From contig OX419759.1 in NCBI GenBank assembly GCA_948567375.1, positions 61,470,593 to 61,534,592 on the forward strand: a DNA stretch of 64,000 nucleotides, in the 5' to 3' direction. A program made the translations under genes and the position numbers. The number at the start of each line of letters is the position of its first letter. The first letter of the stretch is position 1. The stretch is from Lunularia cruciata (lineage: Eukaryota; Streptophyta; Marchantiopsida; Lunulariales; Lunulariaceae). Shown here piece after piece: positions 37,499 to 47,149 of this stretch. A model generated the notes under the pieces. That model searched no databases, was not told the origin of the DNA, and saw only the letters and a list, made by a program, of their open reading frames with translations.

Positions 37499-37793
37499 GC
37501 ATGAGTCTTGATGATCTTGAATTTTCTAGAACTTGGGTGCCTGACCTACACATCTTTTTCCCACTCTCACTATTTATCCGCATGGATCTAGACATTCTTG
37601 AGCATATTGGAACTTGGGTGCTATTTATCCACGTGAGCCAAGAAATTTCTTGAGTATTCTTTAACTTGGATGCCCAACCTACACACCTTTTTCCCACTCT
37701 TGCTATTTATTTGTGTGAGTCTTGATGTTCTTGAGCATTATGGAACTTGGGTGCCCCACCTACACACCTTTTTCCCACTCTCACCATTTTTCC
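37499..37793. repeat. Degenerate tandem repeat of about 82 bp inside Tigger
   Basis: Four partial copies share TTCTTGAGCATTATGGAACT, TGGGTGCC and CCTACACACCTTTTTCCCAC with a variable linker. Copies begin near 37507, 37589, 37640 and 37722; the second is shortened. Confidence 0.7.
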
Positions 37794-37924
37794 TTTTGAT
37801 CACATGGTGACTGGTGTTGGGGTTAATGTATTGCTGAATTTGAATTTCATTATCTACAAGCATGTTGGTTAATGTCAAGAAATAGAGGCATTTGGACGTG
37901 ATGACGAAGTTGGAGGTTATCAAT

Positions 37925-38417
37925 TTTCTCACTCAACCTGGAGCCACCCATGAACAAGCGGCATCACATTTTGTAGTGGCACATCTGACCATGACCAAAA
38001 TCTGGAAAGAGAGAGAACTCATTAAGTAGGTGGCATCTGATTCAAATCAAATTGGGATGAAAGTTTTGACATCAACTCAAGTGCAACTTCTTACCGATAT
38101 GGTGCATCAATGGCATATGCATGTTGAGATTGATGCACCCATGCTGAATGTGATTGGTGAGGTGCTCAAGAATAAGGCTTTATTTTTCAGAGACAAGATC
38201 TCACAAGACTTCACCGAATGTTTGAAACCATCAAACGTAGTTGCTCTGTAAGTATTTGTTGCCTCTAATGGATGGCTTGAGAACTATTTGAATTGTGTCT
38301 TGACAACTAGCAAGAAGAAGTGTGGAGAAAACAACAACCTCAATCCAATGTAGGTTGAGAAGCATTTGCATGAAATTTGTGAAATGCTTAATGATGTCCC
38401 TCTTGAATGATTATCAA
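37925..38417 (+). pseudogene. Tigger transposase, N-terminal DNA-binding part
   Basis: The frame 38030-38251 contains DAPMLNVIGEVLKNKALFF then DKISQDFTE. A shifted frame goes on with SNGWLENYL. This is the CENP-B/Tc5-type helix-turn-helix pattern of pogo transposases, where a conserved Gly-Trp-Leu ends the domain. A frameshift at about 38245 and a stop at about 38350 break it. Gypsy A starts at 38418. Confidence 0.65.
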
Positions 38418-38829
38418 TGTAACAATATGGAGTTTAGCGATAAAATTAGTTGGGCTTACAAAGTAGCACAAAAGACAAATTAGCCTAGAATATTCCGGAA
38501 GTATCTAGGAAGCTTCTTGGGAAGCTTCTCAGCTAGCTTAACTTGCACCTCAAGTAAGTAGCTTCTAGAAGCTTCTAACTAGCTTAGCTTACATGCCAAG
38601 TAGGCGGCTTCTAGAAGGAAGCTTCTTGAGAAGCTTCCTAGTTAACTTGGCTTGCACTCTAAGAAAGTGGCTTGAAGAAGCTTCTTGAGAAGCTTCTCAA
38701 GGGCCTTGTATGCTACCTATAAATACCAAAGCCAAAGCTCATGCTAGGCATTCGGATTTTTCCCTCATTCAAGTGTCCCAATGTGAGTTTCAATTCTCCT
38801 ATTTCTCTTCTCGGATTTGGTCTTTTACA
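38418..38829 (+). repeat. 5' LTR of gypsy A (412 bp)
   Basis: Starts TG and ends CA. The U3 part is filled with GAAGCTTC palindromes and their variants. A TATAAATA box lies at 38718-38725. It is 62 bp shorter than its 3' partner because it has fewer copies of an internal 60-bp unit. Confidence 0.92.
38508..38702 (+). promoter_or_regulatory. Heat-shock-element array in gypsy A 5' LTR
   Basis: Heat-shock factors bind alternating nGAAn units. Here TTCTAGAAGCTTC (38563-38575) is a perfect three-unit element, and GAAGCTTC pairs recur at about 38511, 38522, 38609-38632 and 38670-38699. The array ends about 20 bp upstream of the TATA box, a plausible enhancer position. Whether heat induces it is inference. 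Confidence 0.6.
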
Positions 38830-38845
38830 TTGGTATCAGAGCAGG
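38830..38845 (+). other. Primer-binding site, initiator tRNA-Met
   Basis: TTGGTATCAGAGCAGG follows the 5' LTR directly. TGGTATCAGAGC is complementary to the 3' end of plant initiator tRNA-Met, the usual primer of this group. Confidence 0.92.
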
Positions 38846-39100
38846 AATGGGATGGATGGAATTTATGGACCACCAAATCCACTTCTACCAAACCATTTGG
38901 ATTTCTGTGTCCAAGTGCTACCCAAGCATTGCTTCACGCAATTCATCACCTCATACTTTGGACAAGATTTTTTGCATATGATCACCATATCTAAGGAACC
39001 CTTGATACTTCGGATTGTAACTTATGGAGAATGGTAGGCGTGTTGTTTCTATGTGTTAATAAATTAGAAAGATTAGGGGTGGAGTGCTAGAGTTGCAACC

Positions 39101-39960
39101 ATGGCGGCAATACCCGATGTTATCCTTGTTATGTAGCAACATATTGAGTACCTTACTCGATTGTTGGATGAACAAGATCTTCAATGACAAGAGCATATAG
39201 AGAGTGTACCAATTCAAGAAGGAGAAGATCAGATCAGATTACCTAAACCCAAGGTATTTGAAGGCAAGAATCTCTCGGGTGCATTAGAGAATTTTTTGTT
39301 TGACTGTGAACATTATTTTGAAGCTACCAATCTACAAGATGAGCAAAAATAGATTCTCTTGGCTTCTAGCCAATTGGATGGAGTAGCAAAACTATGGTGG
39401 AGATTCCAAGTGGAGCAAGCTGAATGACAAATTATTGCACCAATCTTGACATGGGCAGAATTAAAGAGTGCAATAATTAATCTATTCTATGCTATAAATG
39501 CCACACGAGCTGCATGAGATAAGTTGGCAGAGTTGAAACAGATTGGCTCTATAAGAAGTTACATCACGCAATTCCAAAACACCATCATGCAAATTCCAGA
39601 TATATTGGAAGGTGAAGGTCAAGATTGATTTGTGAGGGGCTTGAAGGCAAGAACCAAATTAGAAGTAACCATGCAAGCGCCACAAAACTTGGAGGAAGCC
39701 ATGCAATTGGCCGAACGTTTTGATTCCTTGGTGGCAACAACTTGGTCTCGAGCTCGACCTCCATAGAGCCTACCAATACACCACACATGAGTGGAGGAGC
39801 CAACACCCATGGAGATTGATGCCATTCAACAAAGACCACTTGGCATGGTAGATAGAGAGAAAGTGCAACAAAATGGTGGTTGTTTTTATTGTCGCCAAGT
39901 AGGGCATCGCATTGCTGAATGTCCACTCAAGAATGGACAACCTCGACAAGTTGCCTAAGT
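39101..39960 (+). pseudogene. gag remnant of gypsy A
   Basis: Starts at ATG 39101 and carries gag-type blocks (VAKLWWRFQVEQAE; SIRSYITQFQNTIMQIPD) interrupted by at least six in-frame stops. It ends with a perfect CCHC zinc knuckle, CFYCRQVGHRIAEC (39881-39922), which binds RNA in intact Gag. Confidence 0.8.
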
Positions 39961-40032
39961 GAAGGTTGTGGAGCGGAATGATAAGGGAAACAAGGAATCC
40001 CAGTAGGAGATTTTGAGCCACCTATTGGGAGC

Positions 40033-40389
40033 TTGATTAGTTCCAATGGGATTGAAGGCTCGACCGATGCAAGTTTGCTTCACTTGCAAGGTATGATATC
40101 TAATCGGCATTGTAGGATTTTGGTTGATTTTGGAAGTTTAGAGAATTGCATGTCTATGCAAGGAGCAAAGGAATTGGGTATTCCTATCAAGCCAATGATT
40201 GGAATCAGTTTGATGATGGCGGATGGTAGAAAGGGTTCTACATTACGCACCTTGCATCTTGTTACCTTCAAGATTGGGAAGGACTATTTGGAGTGTATGA
40301 GGTTTGTAGTGGCACCTCTACACTATGATATTATCTTGGGTCTACCTTGGCTTGAATGTCATAAGGTTCAATTCAATTGGATCCGATGA
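40033..40389 (+). pseudogene. Aspartic protease region of gypsy A
   Basis: A retroviral-type aspartic protease with ILVDFGSLENCMS, where the family has Asp-Ser-Gly. The Ser is replaced by Phe in this copy (C keeps Ser). DIILGLPWLE follows, the usual second motif. It ends at a stop. Confidence 0.8.
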
Positions 40390-40754
40390 TAATTTCAAGT
40401 ACAACACCAAGGTAGGAATTTCCAATTAGGTTGTCTGGCAACTCTAAGTAAGACAATTAAGAATAGTCAGTCCCAAGATGGGAAGTTTTTCAAGAAGGTA
40501 GCCATAGGGAGAATCTCAAAGGGGATGAGTCCCAAGATGGGAAGTTTGCCAAGAAGGCAACCATGGAGCAAGCTTGGAAGAGAGATGAGTCCCTGAAAGG
40601 GAAGTTTGTTAGTAAAACAACCATAGAGCAAGCTTTGGAGGAAGATAAGCCTGTATTCGCGGTGTGGATCAAGCCAATGGCACAAGAACAATCTGAGGAA
40701 GGCCAAGAGCCTCATCAAGCAATGGTTGATCAGATATTTTAGGAGTTTGCAAAC

Positions 40755-42080
40755 GTGTTTCCAAAGGATCTGCCAAAGGCATTACCCTCTGATCAAGGTA
40801 TGCCCTTCAAGATCGAGTTATTGCCAGGGAGTACTCTAATGAGAAGACCAATCTATCGGCTCTCACCAAAGGAGTTGGAGGAGTTGCAAACAACACTAAC
40901 TGAGTTGTTGGAGAAGGACTTCATACGACATAGTACCTCTCCTTGGGGAGCACCGGTACTATTTGTTCTAAAGAAGGATGGAGGACTTCATGTCTATATT
41001 GATTACCGTGGGCTTAATAAGAAAATTGTGAAGAATGCATATCCCTTGCCTCAGATCAATGACTTGCTTGATCAACTAAGTGGAGCACATTACTTTTCCA
41101 AGTTGGATCTTTGCAACGGCTATTGGCAAATTCCGATTGATAGAGAGGATGTGCAAAAGACTACCTTTTGCACAAGGGATAGGCATTTTGAGTGGAGAGT
41201 TTTACCTTTCGGACTCACTAATGCTCTAGCAGTCTTCATGGATCAGATGCATTGGGTGTTGGATGGACTATTGGATTTGTAAGTGGTGGTGTTCTTGGAT
41301 GATATCTTAATCTATAGCAAGACAAAGGCGGAACACATAAATCATATGCGAGAAGTCCTAAGACGACTATGCCAATGGAAATTTTACTACAAGAAGTCAA
41401 AGTGTGCCTTTTGGCAGAAGGAGGTTACCTTCTTGGGTCATAAGATCTCCTCAGAGGGGATCAAGATGGAAGAAGAGAAGATCAAGGCCATTACTAATTG
41501 GCCTACCCCAAAGGATGCTACAGAAGTACAAGCATTCAATGGATTGGCCAATTTTTACCGGTGGTCCATCCACTATTATGCTCATGTGGCTGCACCATTG
41601 ACTGACCTATGGGGAAAGAACTTGAGCTTCTAGCGGAACACCAAGCATGAAAAAGCATTCCAAAAGTTGAAGCATATGGTGTCTTCAAGATCCATTCTTC
41701 AACCATATGATCCTCAACTACCTTGTGTGGTTGATTTTGATGCTTCTAACTTTGCAATTGGAGTGTGTTGCAACAAGAATTCCCAGATGGACTACATCCC
41801 ATTGCCTTTGTGTCTCACTGACTAAATATAGCTGAAAGAAATTACTCTGCTCAAGATCAAGAACAACTTGCAATGGTATATGCCACCAAGGTATGGAGGC
41901 ATTATCTCTTGGAGAAACAAGTGATCATGCAAATTGATCACAAGCCATTGTTGTAGACCTTACACCTAGAGCACATGAAGAGTCAACATCATTGATGGGA
42001 AGAGCAACTCCAATTGTTTGACATCAAACTTGAGTACAAACCAGGTCGGTTCCATGTCATCCCTGATGCACTATCACAAT
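40755..42080 (+). pseudogene. Reverse transcriptase and RNase H of gypsy A
   Basis: Reverse transcriptase blocks appear in order: [56 protein letters not shown], a stop at 41281-41283, then VVVFLDDILIYS (the catalytic Asp-Asp) and FLGHKISSEGI. A further stop at 41631-41633 precedes RNase H, which shows DFDASNFAIG and IDHKPLL with more stops. The catalytic residues are mostly in place, but the frame is broken at least five times. Confidence 0.85.
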
Positions 42081-42088
42081 GACCTGAT

Positions 42089-43666
42089 TTGAAGTCTCTT
42101 CCTCTCATTGCGGCAACAATTATGACGGTGTCAATTGACCCCAAGATCCATAACAAGTTTTGGTTAACTCTACAACAAGATCCCTTCTTCCAAATGGTAC
42201 ATGGTTGTCTAACAACAAGTGACAAGGAGTACAACACCTTCTTCTTCAAGGAAGGCCTTCTATTCCATGCGGACCAGATCTATGTTCCAACCAAAGGTGA
42301 TCTTTGACTTGTGTGCCTTCAAGAAGCCCATGATTTACCCATTGTTGGTCACATGGGTGTGGACAAGACCTTAGGTACCCTCCAATGTCAATGGTGGTGG
42401 CCCAACATGACACGAGATGTTCAAGAATTTGGCCAATTGTGTGAGAGTTGCCAATGTAACAAGGCCAACAACCAGAAGCCGAGTGGACTCCTTCAATGGC
42501 TCGCCGTTCTATCAGCTCGTTGGGAGCATGTGAGCTTGGATCTCATTACATCCTTGACAAAGACAAAACAAGGACACACTGCCATTATGGTGTTTGTGGA
42601 TAAGCTTAGTAAGCAAATCCACTTGGCACCAACCTATGATACCGTGGATGCTCCAACCTTAGTGCAAATCTACTTTGACAATGTCTTCAAGCATCATGGG
42701 ATGCCACATGTACTCATCTCCGACCGTGATCCTCGATTTACCAAGAAGTTTTGGCAAACACTCTTTCAGATACTTGGCACCAAGCTTGCTTTGTCCACGG
42801 CCTATCATCCTTAAACTAATGGACAAACCAAACATGCAAATTGTACATTGGAGGATATGTTGTGTGCCTTTGTCAATGTCCACCATACTAATTGGGATGA
42901 ATGTCTTGCCATTGTAGAATTTGCCTACAACAATTCCAAAGAAGCAAGCACCAGATTCTCTCCTTTCTTTCTCAATTTTGGCCAAGATCCGCTTGTCCCA
43001 AATTCTCTTCTTACTCCTCCTCCATCTCAAGTTCCTCATACTTCTACATTCTTGACCACTATATCCCAATCTCTCCAACAAGCCAAGTCTCACCTCCTTG
43101 TTGCTCAAAATCACCAAAAACAATATGTGGACTACCATCATCGTGATCTCACCTTTGAAGTCGGTGATAAAATCATGTTATCCTCTAGTAACCTCCCTCT
43201 CCCACTTGATACCCAAGTTTGTAAACTTGCCCCTAATTGGATAGGACCTTTTTATATCATCCAAATTGTCTCTTTTATTGCTTATCGACTTACCTTGCCT
43301 TGTCACATGCGTATCCATCTTATCTTTCATGTTTCCAAGTTGAAACCCTTTGTTCCTAACTCCTCTTCCTTTTCCTCTCAAGTCCAACCTCCCCCTCTTC
43401 GTGTCCTTATCAATGATCATGAGGAGTACAAAGTTGATTGTATCCTTGTGCGTCGCTATGTTCAATGCGGCCGTAGCCAACATACGGAATACAAGGTCCT
43501 TTGGAAAGGGTATCCCCTTCATGATGCCACTTGGGAACCTCTTTCTCACCTCCAAAATGCACAGATGGCCATCCAGGAATTCAAAGCTTCACTAGCAACG
43601 AGGATATCACCAACTAGCGGCGAGGAAATATGTAACAATATGGAGTTTAGCGACAAAGTTAGTTAG
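42089..43666 (+). pseudogene. Integrase with chromodomain, gypsy A
   Basis: The integrase has the His and Cys zinc-binding residues (HMGVDKT and CESCQCNKA) and the core with LDLITSL and SDRDPRF. A stop lies at 42812-42814. Right after it, the position that usually carries the catalytic Glu of the DDE triad reads Lys (codon 42830-42832). The C-terminal half (42848-43666) is open and ends in a chromodomain with YKVLWKGYPLHDATWEP, which steers integration to marked chromatin in chromoviruses. Confidence 0.85.
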
Positions 43667-44104
43667 GCTTACGAAGTAGCACATAAGACAAATTAGCCTA
43701 GAATATTCCAAAAGTATCTAGGAAGCTTCTTGGGAAGCTTCCCGGCTAGCTTAGCTTGCACCTCAAGTAAGTAGCTTCTAGAAGGAAGCTTTTAGAAGCT
43801 TCTAAGTAGCTTAGCTTGCACGCCAAGTAAGTAGCTTCTAGAAGGAAGCTTCTAGAAGCTTCTAAGTAGCTTAGCTTGCACGCCAAGTAGGCAGCTTCTA
43901 GAAGGAAGCTTCCTAGTTAACTTGGCTTGCACTCTAAGAAAGTGGCTTGAGGAAGATTCTTGAGAAGCTTCTAAAGGGCCTTGTATGCTACATATAAATA
44001 CCAAAGCCAAAGCTCATGCTAGGCATTTGGATTTTTCCCTCATTCAAGTGCCCCAATGTGAGTTTCCATTCTCCTATTTCTCTCCTTGGATTTGGTCTTT
44101 TACA
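43631..44104 (+). repeat. 3' LTR of gypsy A (474 bp)
   Basis: Same ends as the 5' LTR. It has extra copies of a 60-bp unit starting AGTAGCTTCTAGAAGGAAGC. At 43845-43862 it has a perfect four-unit heat-shock element, GAAGCTTCTAGAAGCTTC. The TATA box is at 43993-44000. Confidence 0.92.
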
Positions 44105-44109
44105 ATCAA

Positions 44110-45313
44110 CATTGACGAGTTAGCTCTACTGCATTGCCCCACATCATCAAGATCATTTTGCATAGTCAATATGGATGGTTGTAGTGTCAAGCGCAACAAA
44201 GAATGAATCATAGTGACTCTCAGAGTTAGCACTTCATGCAAGAAGTTTTGCACTTAGGTTATTACAAAGAGCGCACATCCACGCACTTTGAAGAATATTC
44301 CCAATATAAGTAAGGCATTTGGTATTATTTACGACCACCAAGCCAAAGCTTGGCAAGGCACGTCCTCATATATGCGCTTGTTGTAGACATACAACAAAAT
44401 TGCCAAGCAACACAACAACATGTTCTATATCTTCTAGGATAATTGTTCATCACATGTTTGTGTGGCTAAATTTTTTGATCCAACAAGCTCACAAGAAATG
44501 CTATTCAAGTATCACAACCTATACATCATTTTCTTCCCACCCAATGCTACTAGTGATTGTCAACCTCTTGATCAAGGTGTCATTTTCTCTTTCAAAGCAC
44601 CTTTTGCCATGCCTAATTGAACCATCTTCTTTCTGAGTATGAAATCTAGAAAACTAGTGAATGTGCACCCACTTCTCAATTTCCAATCGACAACCATAAG
44701 CACTTGCACAACATGCTTAGTTGGGTCAAATCAGCATCAAACGGTATCAAAGAAAACACTATTTGATGGTGTTTTGTCAAAGCAAATTGTCTCCCTATTG
44801 TTACAAACTTCATTGCCAATCAATATATTGATCACTTTGCACCTAGCTCTAAGAGTTGTCGATGATTTAGTGATAATGTTGAGAGAAATTTGACTGGAGG
44901 AATCTTTCTTGGCATCATTGGGTCTTGATGACAAAAATTTTGAACACGTTGCTGAAGAAATTATTGAAATGGATGCGCTTGATGCTATTGGTGACAATGA
45001 GGTTGACGATGATAACATTGTCTAGTTTGTTCTTGAACAACACAACCTAATGTAGAATTCCTAAAATATTGATGACGATGATGTTGAGAAGATCCCACCT
45101 TTGATAAGCATTGAGCAAGCAACTCACACCATCACAGATTTAATCAACTTTCTCTCTCTCAAATCATTGCTATCTCCTGAACTTCAAAGCAACCTGCTTT
45201 CCAACCTTCAAAAAGCTTGTCGGTTGTTGATTCATCAACAAAAAGTTGAGAAAAATAGGTTGCTAAAACAATCCATGTTATTGATTTATTTTACCTTGGA
45301 CCAACCAGAATAA
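44110..45313 (+). pseudogene. Tigger transposase, DDE_1 catalytic part
   Basis: Picks up where gypsy A ends. Scattered frames show DNCSSH (44438-44455; the second catalytic Asp in the DNxxxH setting), then PPNATSDCQPLDQGVIFSFK (around 44530-44590), a hallmark of pogo/Tigger DDE_1 transposases. The C-terminal helical part at 45101-45313 (ISIEQATHTITDLINFLSLK) matches the usual tail. Many stops and frameshifts make it inactive. Confidence 0.75.
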
Positions 45314-45390
45314 CCTTAGTCAATGGAGAGAACTGTCTATGTATTTTACCTCAGACCAACCAAAATAACCTTAGTCAATGGAGAGAACTA
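45288..45390. repeat. 55-bp tandem duplication
   Basis: The unit ATTTTACCT...CCAACCA..ATAACCTTAG...GGAGAGAACT occurs twice (from 45288 and 45343) at the end of the Tigger coding region. Confidence 0.85.
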
Positions 45391-45679
45391 TCGGGATTTG
45401 AAGTTTAATAAAGATGCCATATTAATCTATTGCCACATTTCCCTTTCACACAACCCATAATAGCGCTCTTCAAATATAGATAGTATGTTACCTCCATATT
45501 TACATATAGAACTATCATTATTGGCACCATCATGTCACTATTGCCCAATTTTGACGTATTGTTATTATTGTGCATATTTATTAGGTCTAGACTAATTGTT
45601 CTAGGGTTCTTGGTCATTAAAGGTGGCAAGGAGAGGATGTTACTCATACAAGGTGGCACTATTTGGAGGTTTTAATTTG

Positions 45680-46708
45680 TAGTAAAGGGAAGCATGAGAG
45701 CCATAAAAAGACCTCACAAAAGGAATAAGACTCACCAAGGATGCATTAGCCTCTCTAAGCTCTCTTAAGATGGATGTCCACGAGATGTTATTAAAAGCAT
45801 TTTCAACATCCACCTGTAGGACAACCCACTCCAAATGGATATCTAGGAGTGCCCTTATGCCTAGAGATATAGTCTCACATCCTCCAAGTGTAGCTACTCC
45901 AAACTGATGTTGATTGAGGTGTTGTCAAAGTGAGAACAATTCTTAAGGACAATGGTATGACTAACCAAACACAAAAAGATCTCTCCAATAGCAATTAGTC
46001 TAATACATCATGTGTCATTCTCTTTCCCAAGAAGTTGACTAGCACCTAATACTCGACTAACAAAGGTAGGAATGCCTTCTCTTGCTACTACTACAGCCAC
46101 CCGAAACAACTTGGTAAAACCACTAGAAGGATCATGTGCTTGAAAGCAATCTCTAAGGTGTTCATAAACCATCCTTGACAAGCCTCTTGATAAAAGGCAA
46201 GGAGTAGTGCACAATGCTTGTGCAAAAAGTGACCTATCAAGACATAAAGGCTGCTTAGGCTGATAATCTAAGACCTCTAGTAGTAGTCCTTCTATTGCTA
46301 TAGGATGTAGTGAGTGTATGGAATAGATAGTCTCATCAATAGGACTCACCATAGACAAAGGGTGTAGCACTCGTGGTGCTCTACTAAACTCTCCCGCTTG
46401 ATCCAATATCCTACACAATGGTACTCAAGTGGACTTTGTGGTATCTTGTGGTGAAACCTATCTCCAAAAAACATGTATCCCTAACACACTCCTTGAAGGG
46501 CCGCCCAAACCCCTGCTCAAAATTGATGAAATCTAGCAGCTACCTCTTTATGCCCCACATGTCTCCCTCTAGCATAACAAAGCCACGATCAATGGAGTAA
46601 GAGGAATGAGAACCATGCTAACTTGTCTAAGGGATCATGTGCCAAAAAATCAAGTGGTAGGTAAAAATCCTATCTAGCCTCATCATGGAGTGTATGGAGT
46701 AGCCTATG
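45680..46708 (-). pseudogene. LINE: N-terminal part of reverse transcriptase
   Basis: Minus-strand order: RMVYEHLRDCF and GFTKLFRVAVVVAREGIPTF (46230-46060), QHQFGVATLGGCE in a shifted frame near 45.9 kb, then VVLQVDVENAFNNISW (45830-45785) with the first catalytic Asp of the reverse transcriptase, and SLIPFVRSFYGSHASLYY up to the Tigger junction. Frameshifts separate the blocks. The motif order is that of a non-LTR element. Confidence 0.75.
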
Positions 46709-47134
46709 TGTAAAAGACCAAATCCGAGAAGAGAAATAGGAGAATGGAAATTCACATTGGGACACTTGAATGACGGAAAACTCTGAATGCTTAGCATGAG
46801 CTTTGGCCTTGGTATTTATAGGTAGCATACAAGGCCCTTGAGAAGCTTCTCAAGAAGCTTCCTCAAGCCACTTTCTTAGAGTGCAAGCCAAGTTAACTAG
46901 GAAGCTTCTCAAGAAGTTTCCTTCTAGAAGCCGCCTACTTGGCGTGCAAGCTAAGCTAGTTGGAAGCTTCTAAAAACTTCCTTCTAGAAGCTACTTACTT
47001 GAGGTGCAAGCTAAGCTAGCAGAGAAGCTTCCCAAGAAGCTTCCTAGATACTTCTATAATATTCTAGGCTAATTTGTCTTATGTGCTACTTTGTAAGCCT
47101 AACTAACTTCATCGCTAAACTCCATATTGTTACA
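46709..47134 (-). repeat. 3' LTR of gypsy C (426 bp)
   Basis: Begins TGTAAAAGACC and ends TGTTACA on the plus strand. It carries the same GAAGCTTC-rich block and, on the minus strand, the TATAAATACC box (46811-46820). Confidence 0.92.
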
Positions 47135-47149
47135 TATTCCCCCGCTGCT

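Larger units (their letters stand above)
38418..44104 (+). mobile_element. Ty3/gypsy chromovirus A, complete with LTRs
   Basis: LTRs 38418-38829 and 43631-44104 start TGTAAC and end TTTTACA. The element is flanked by ATCAA on both sides (38413-38417 and 44105-44109), a clear 5-bp duplication. The primer-binding site directly follows the 5' LTR. Domain order is gag, protease, reverse transcriptase, RNase H, integrase, chromodomain. All coding parts contain stops, so this copy is not autonomous. It is the same family as C and D. Confidence 0.92.
37400..45679 (+). mobile_element. pogo/Tigger-like DNA transposon, interrupted by gypsy A
   Basis: The left end at about 37400 reads TAAAACCTCCCAATAGTG and the right end at about 45650-45679 carries the inverted TAAAACCTCCAAATAGTG. 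Both sit next to TA, the Tc1/mariner/pogo target. The LINE reverse transcriptase is open up to the right junction (SHASLYY) and resumes left of 37397. Inside are a CENP-B-like DNA-binding region (37.9-38.4 kb) and a DDE_1 transposase remnant (44.1-45.3 kb), separated by gypsy A. The coding sequence is broken by several stops. Confidence 0.75.

Noticed and set aside
38508-38700. Regularly spaced GAAGCTTC repeats read as a CRISPR-like array
   Set aside because: Units are short palindromes inside a plant LTR, with no uniform spacers and no cas genes.
43178-43555. 125-codon minus-strand frame opposite the gypsy A chromodomain
   Set aside because: Mirror of the coding strand. Equivalent shadows appear opposite C and D.
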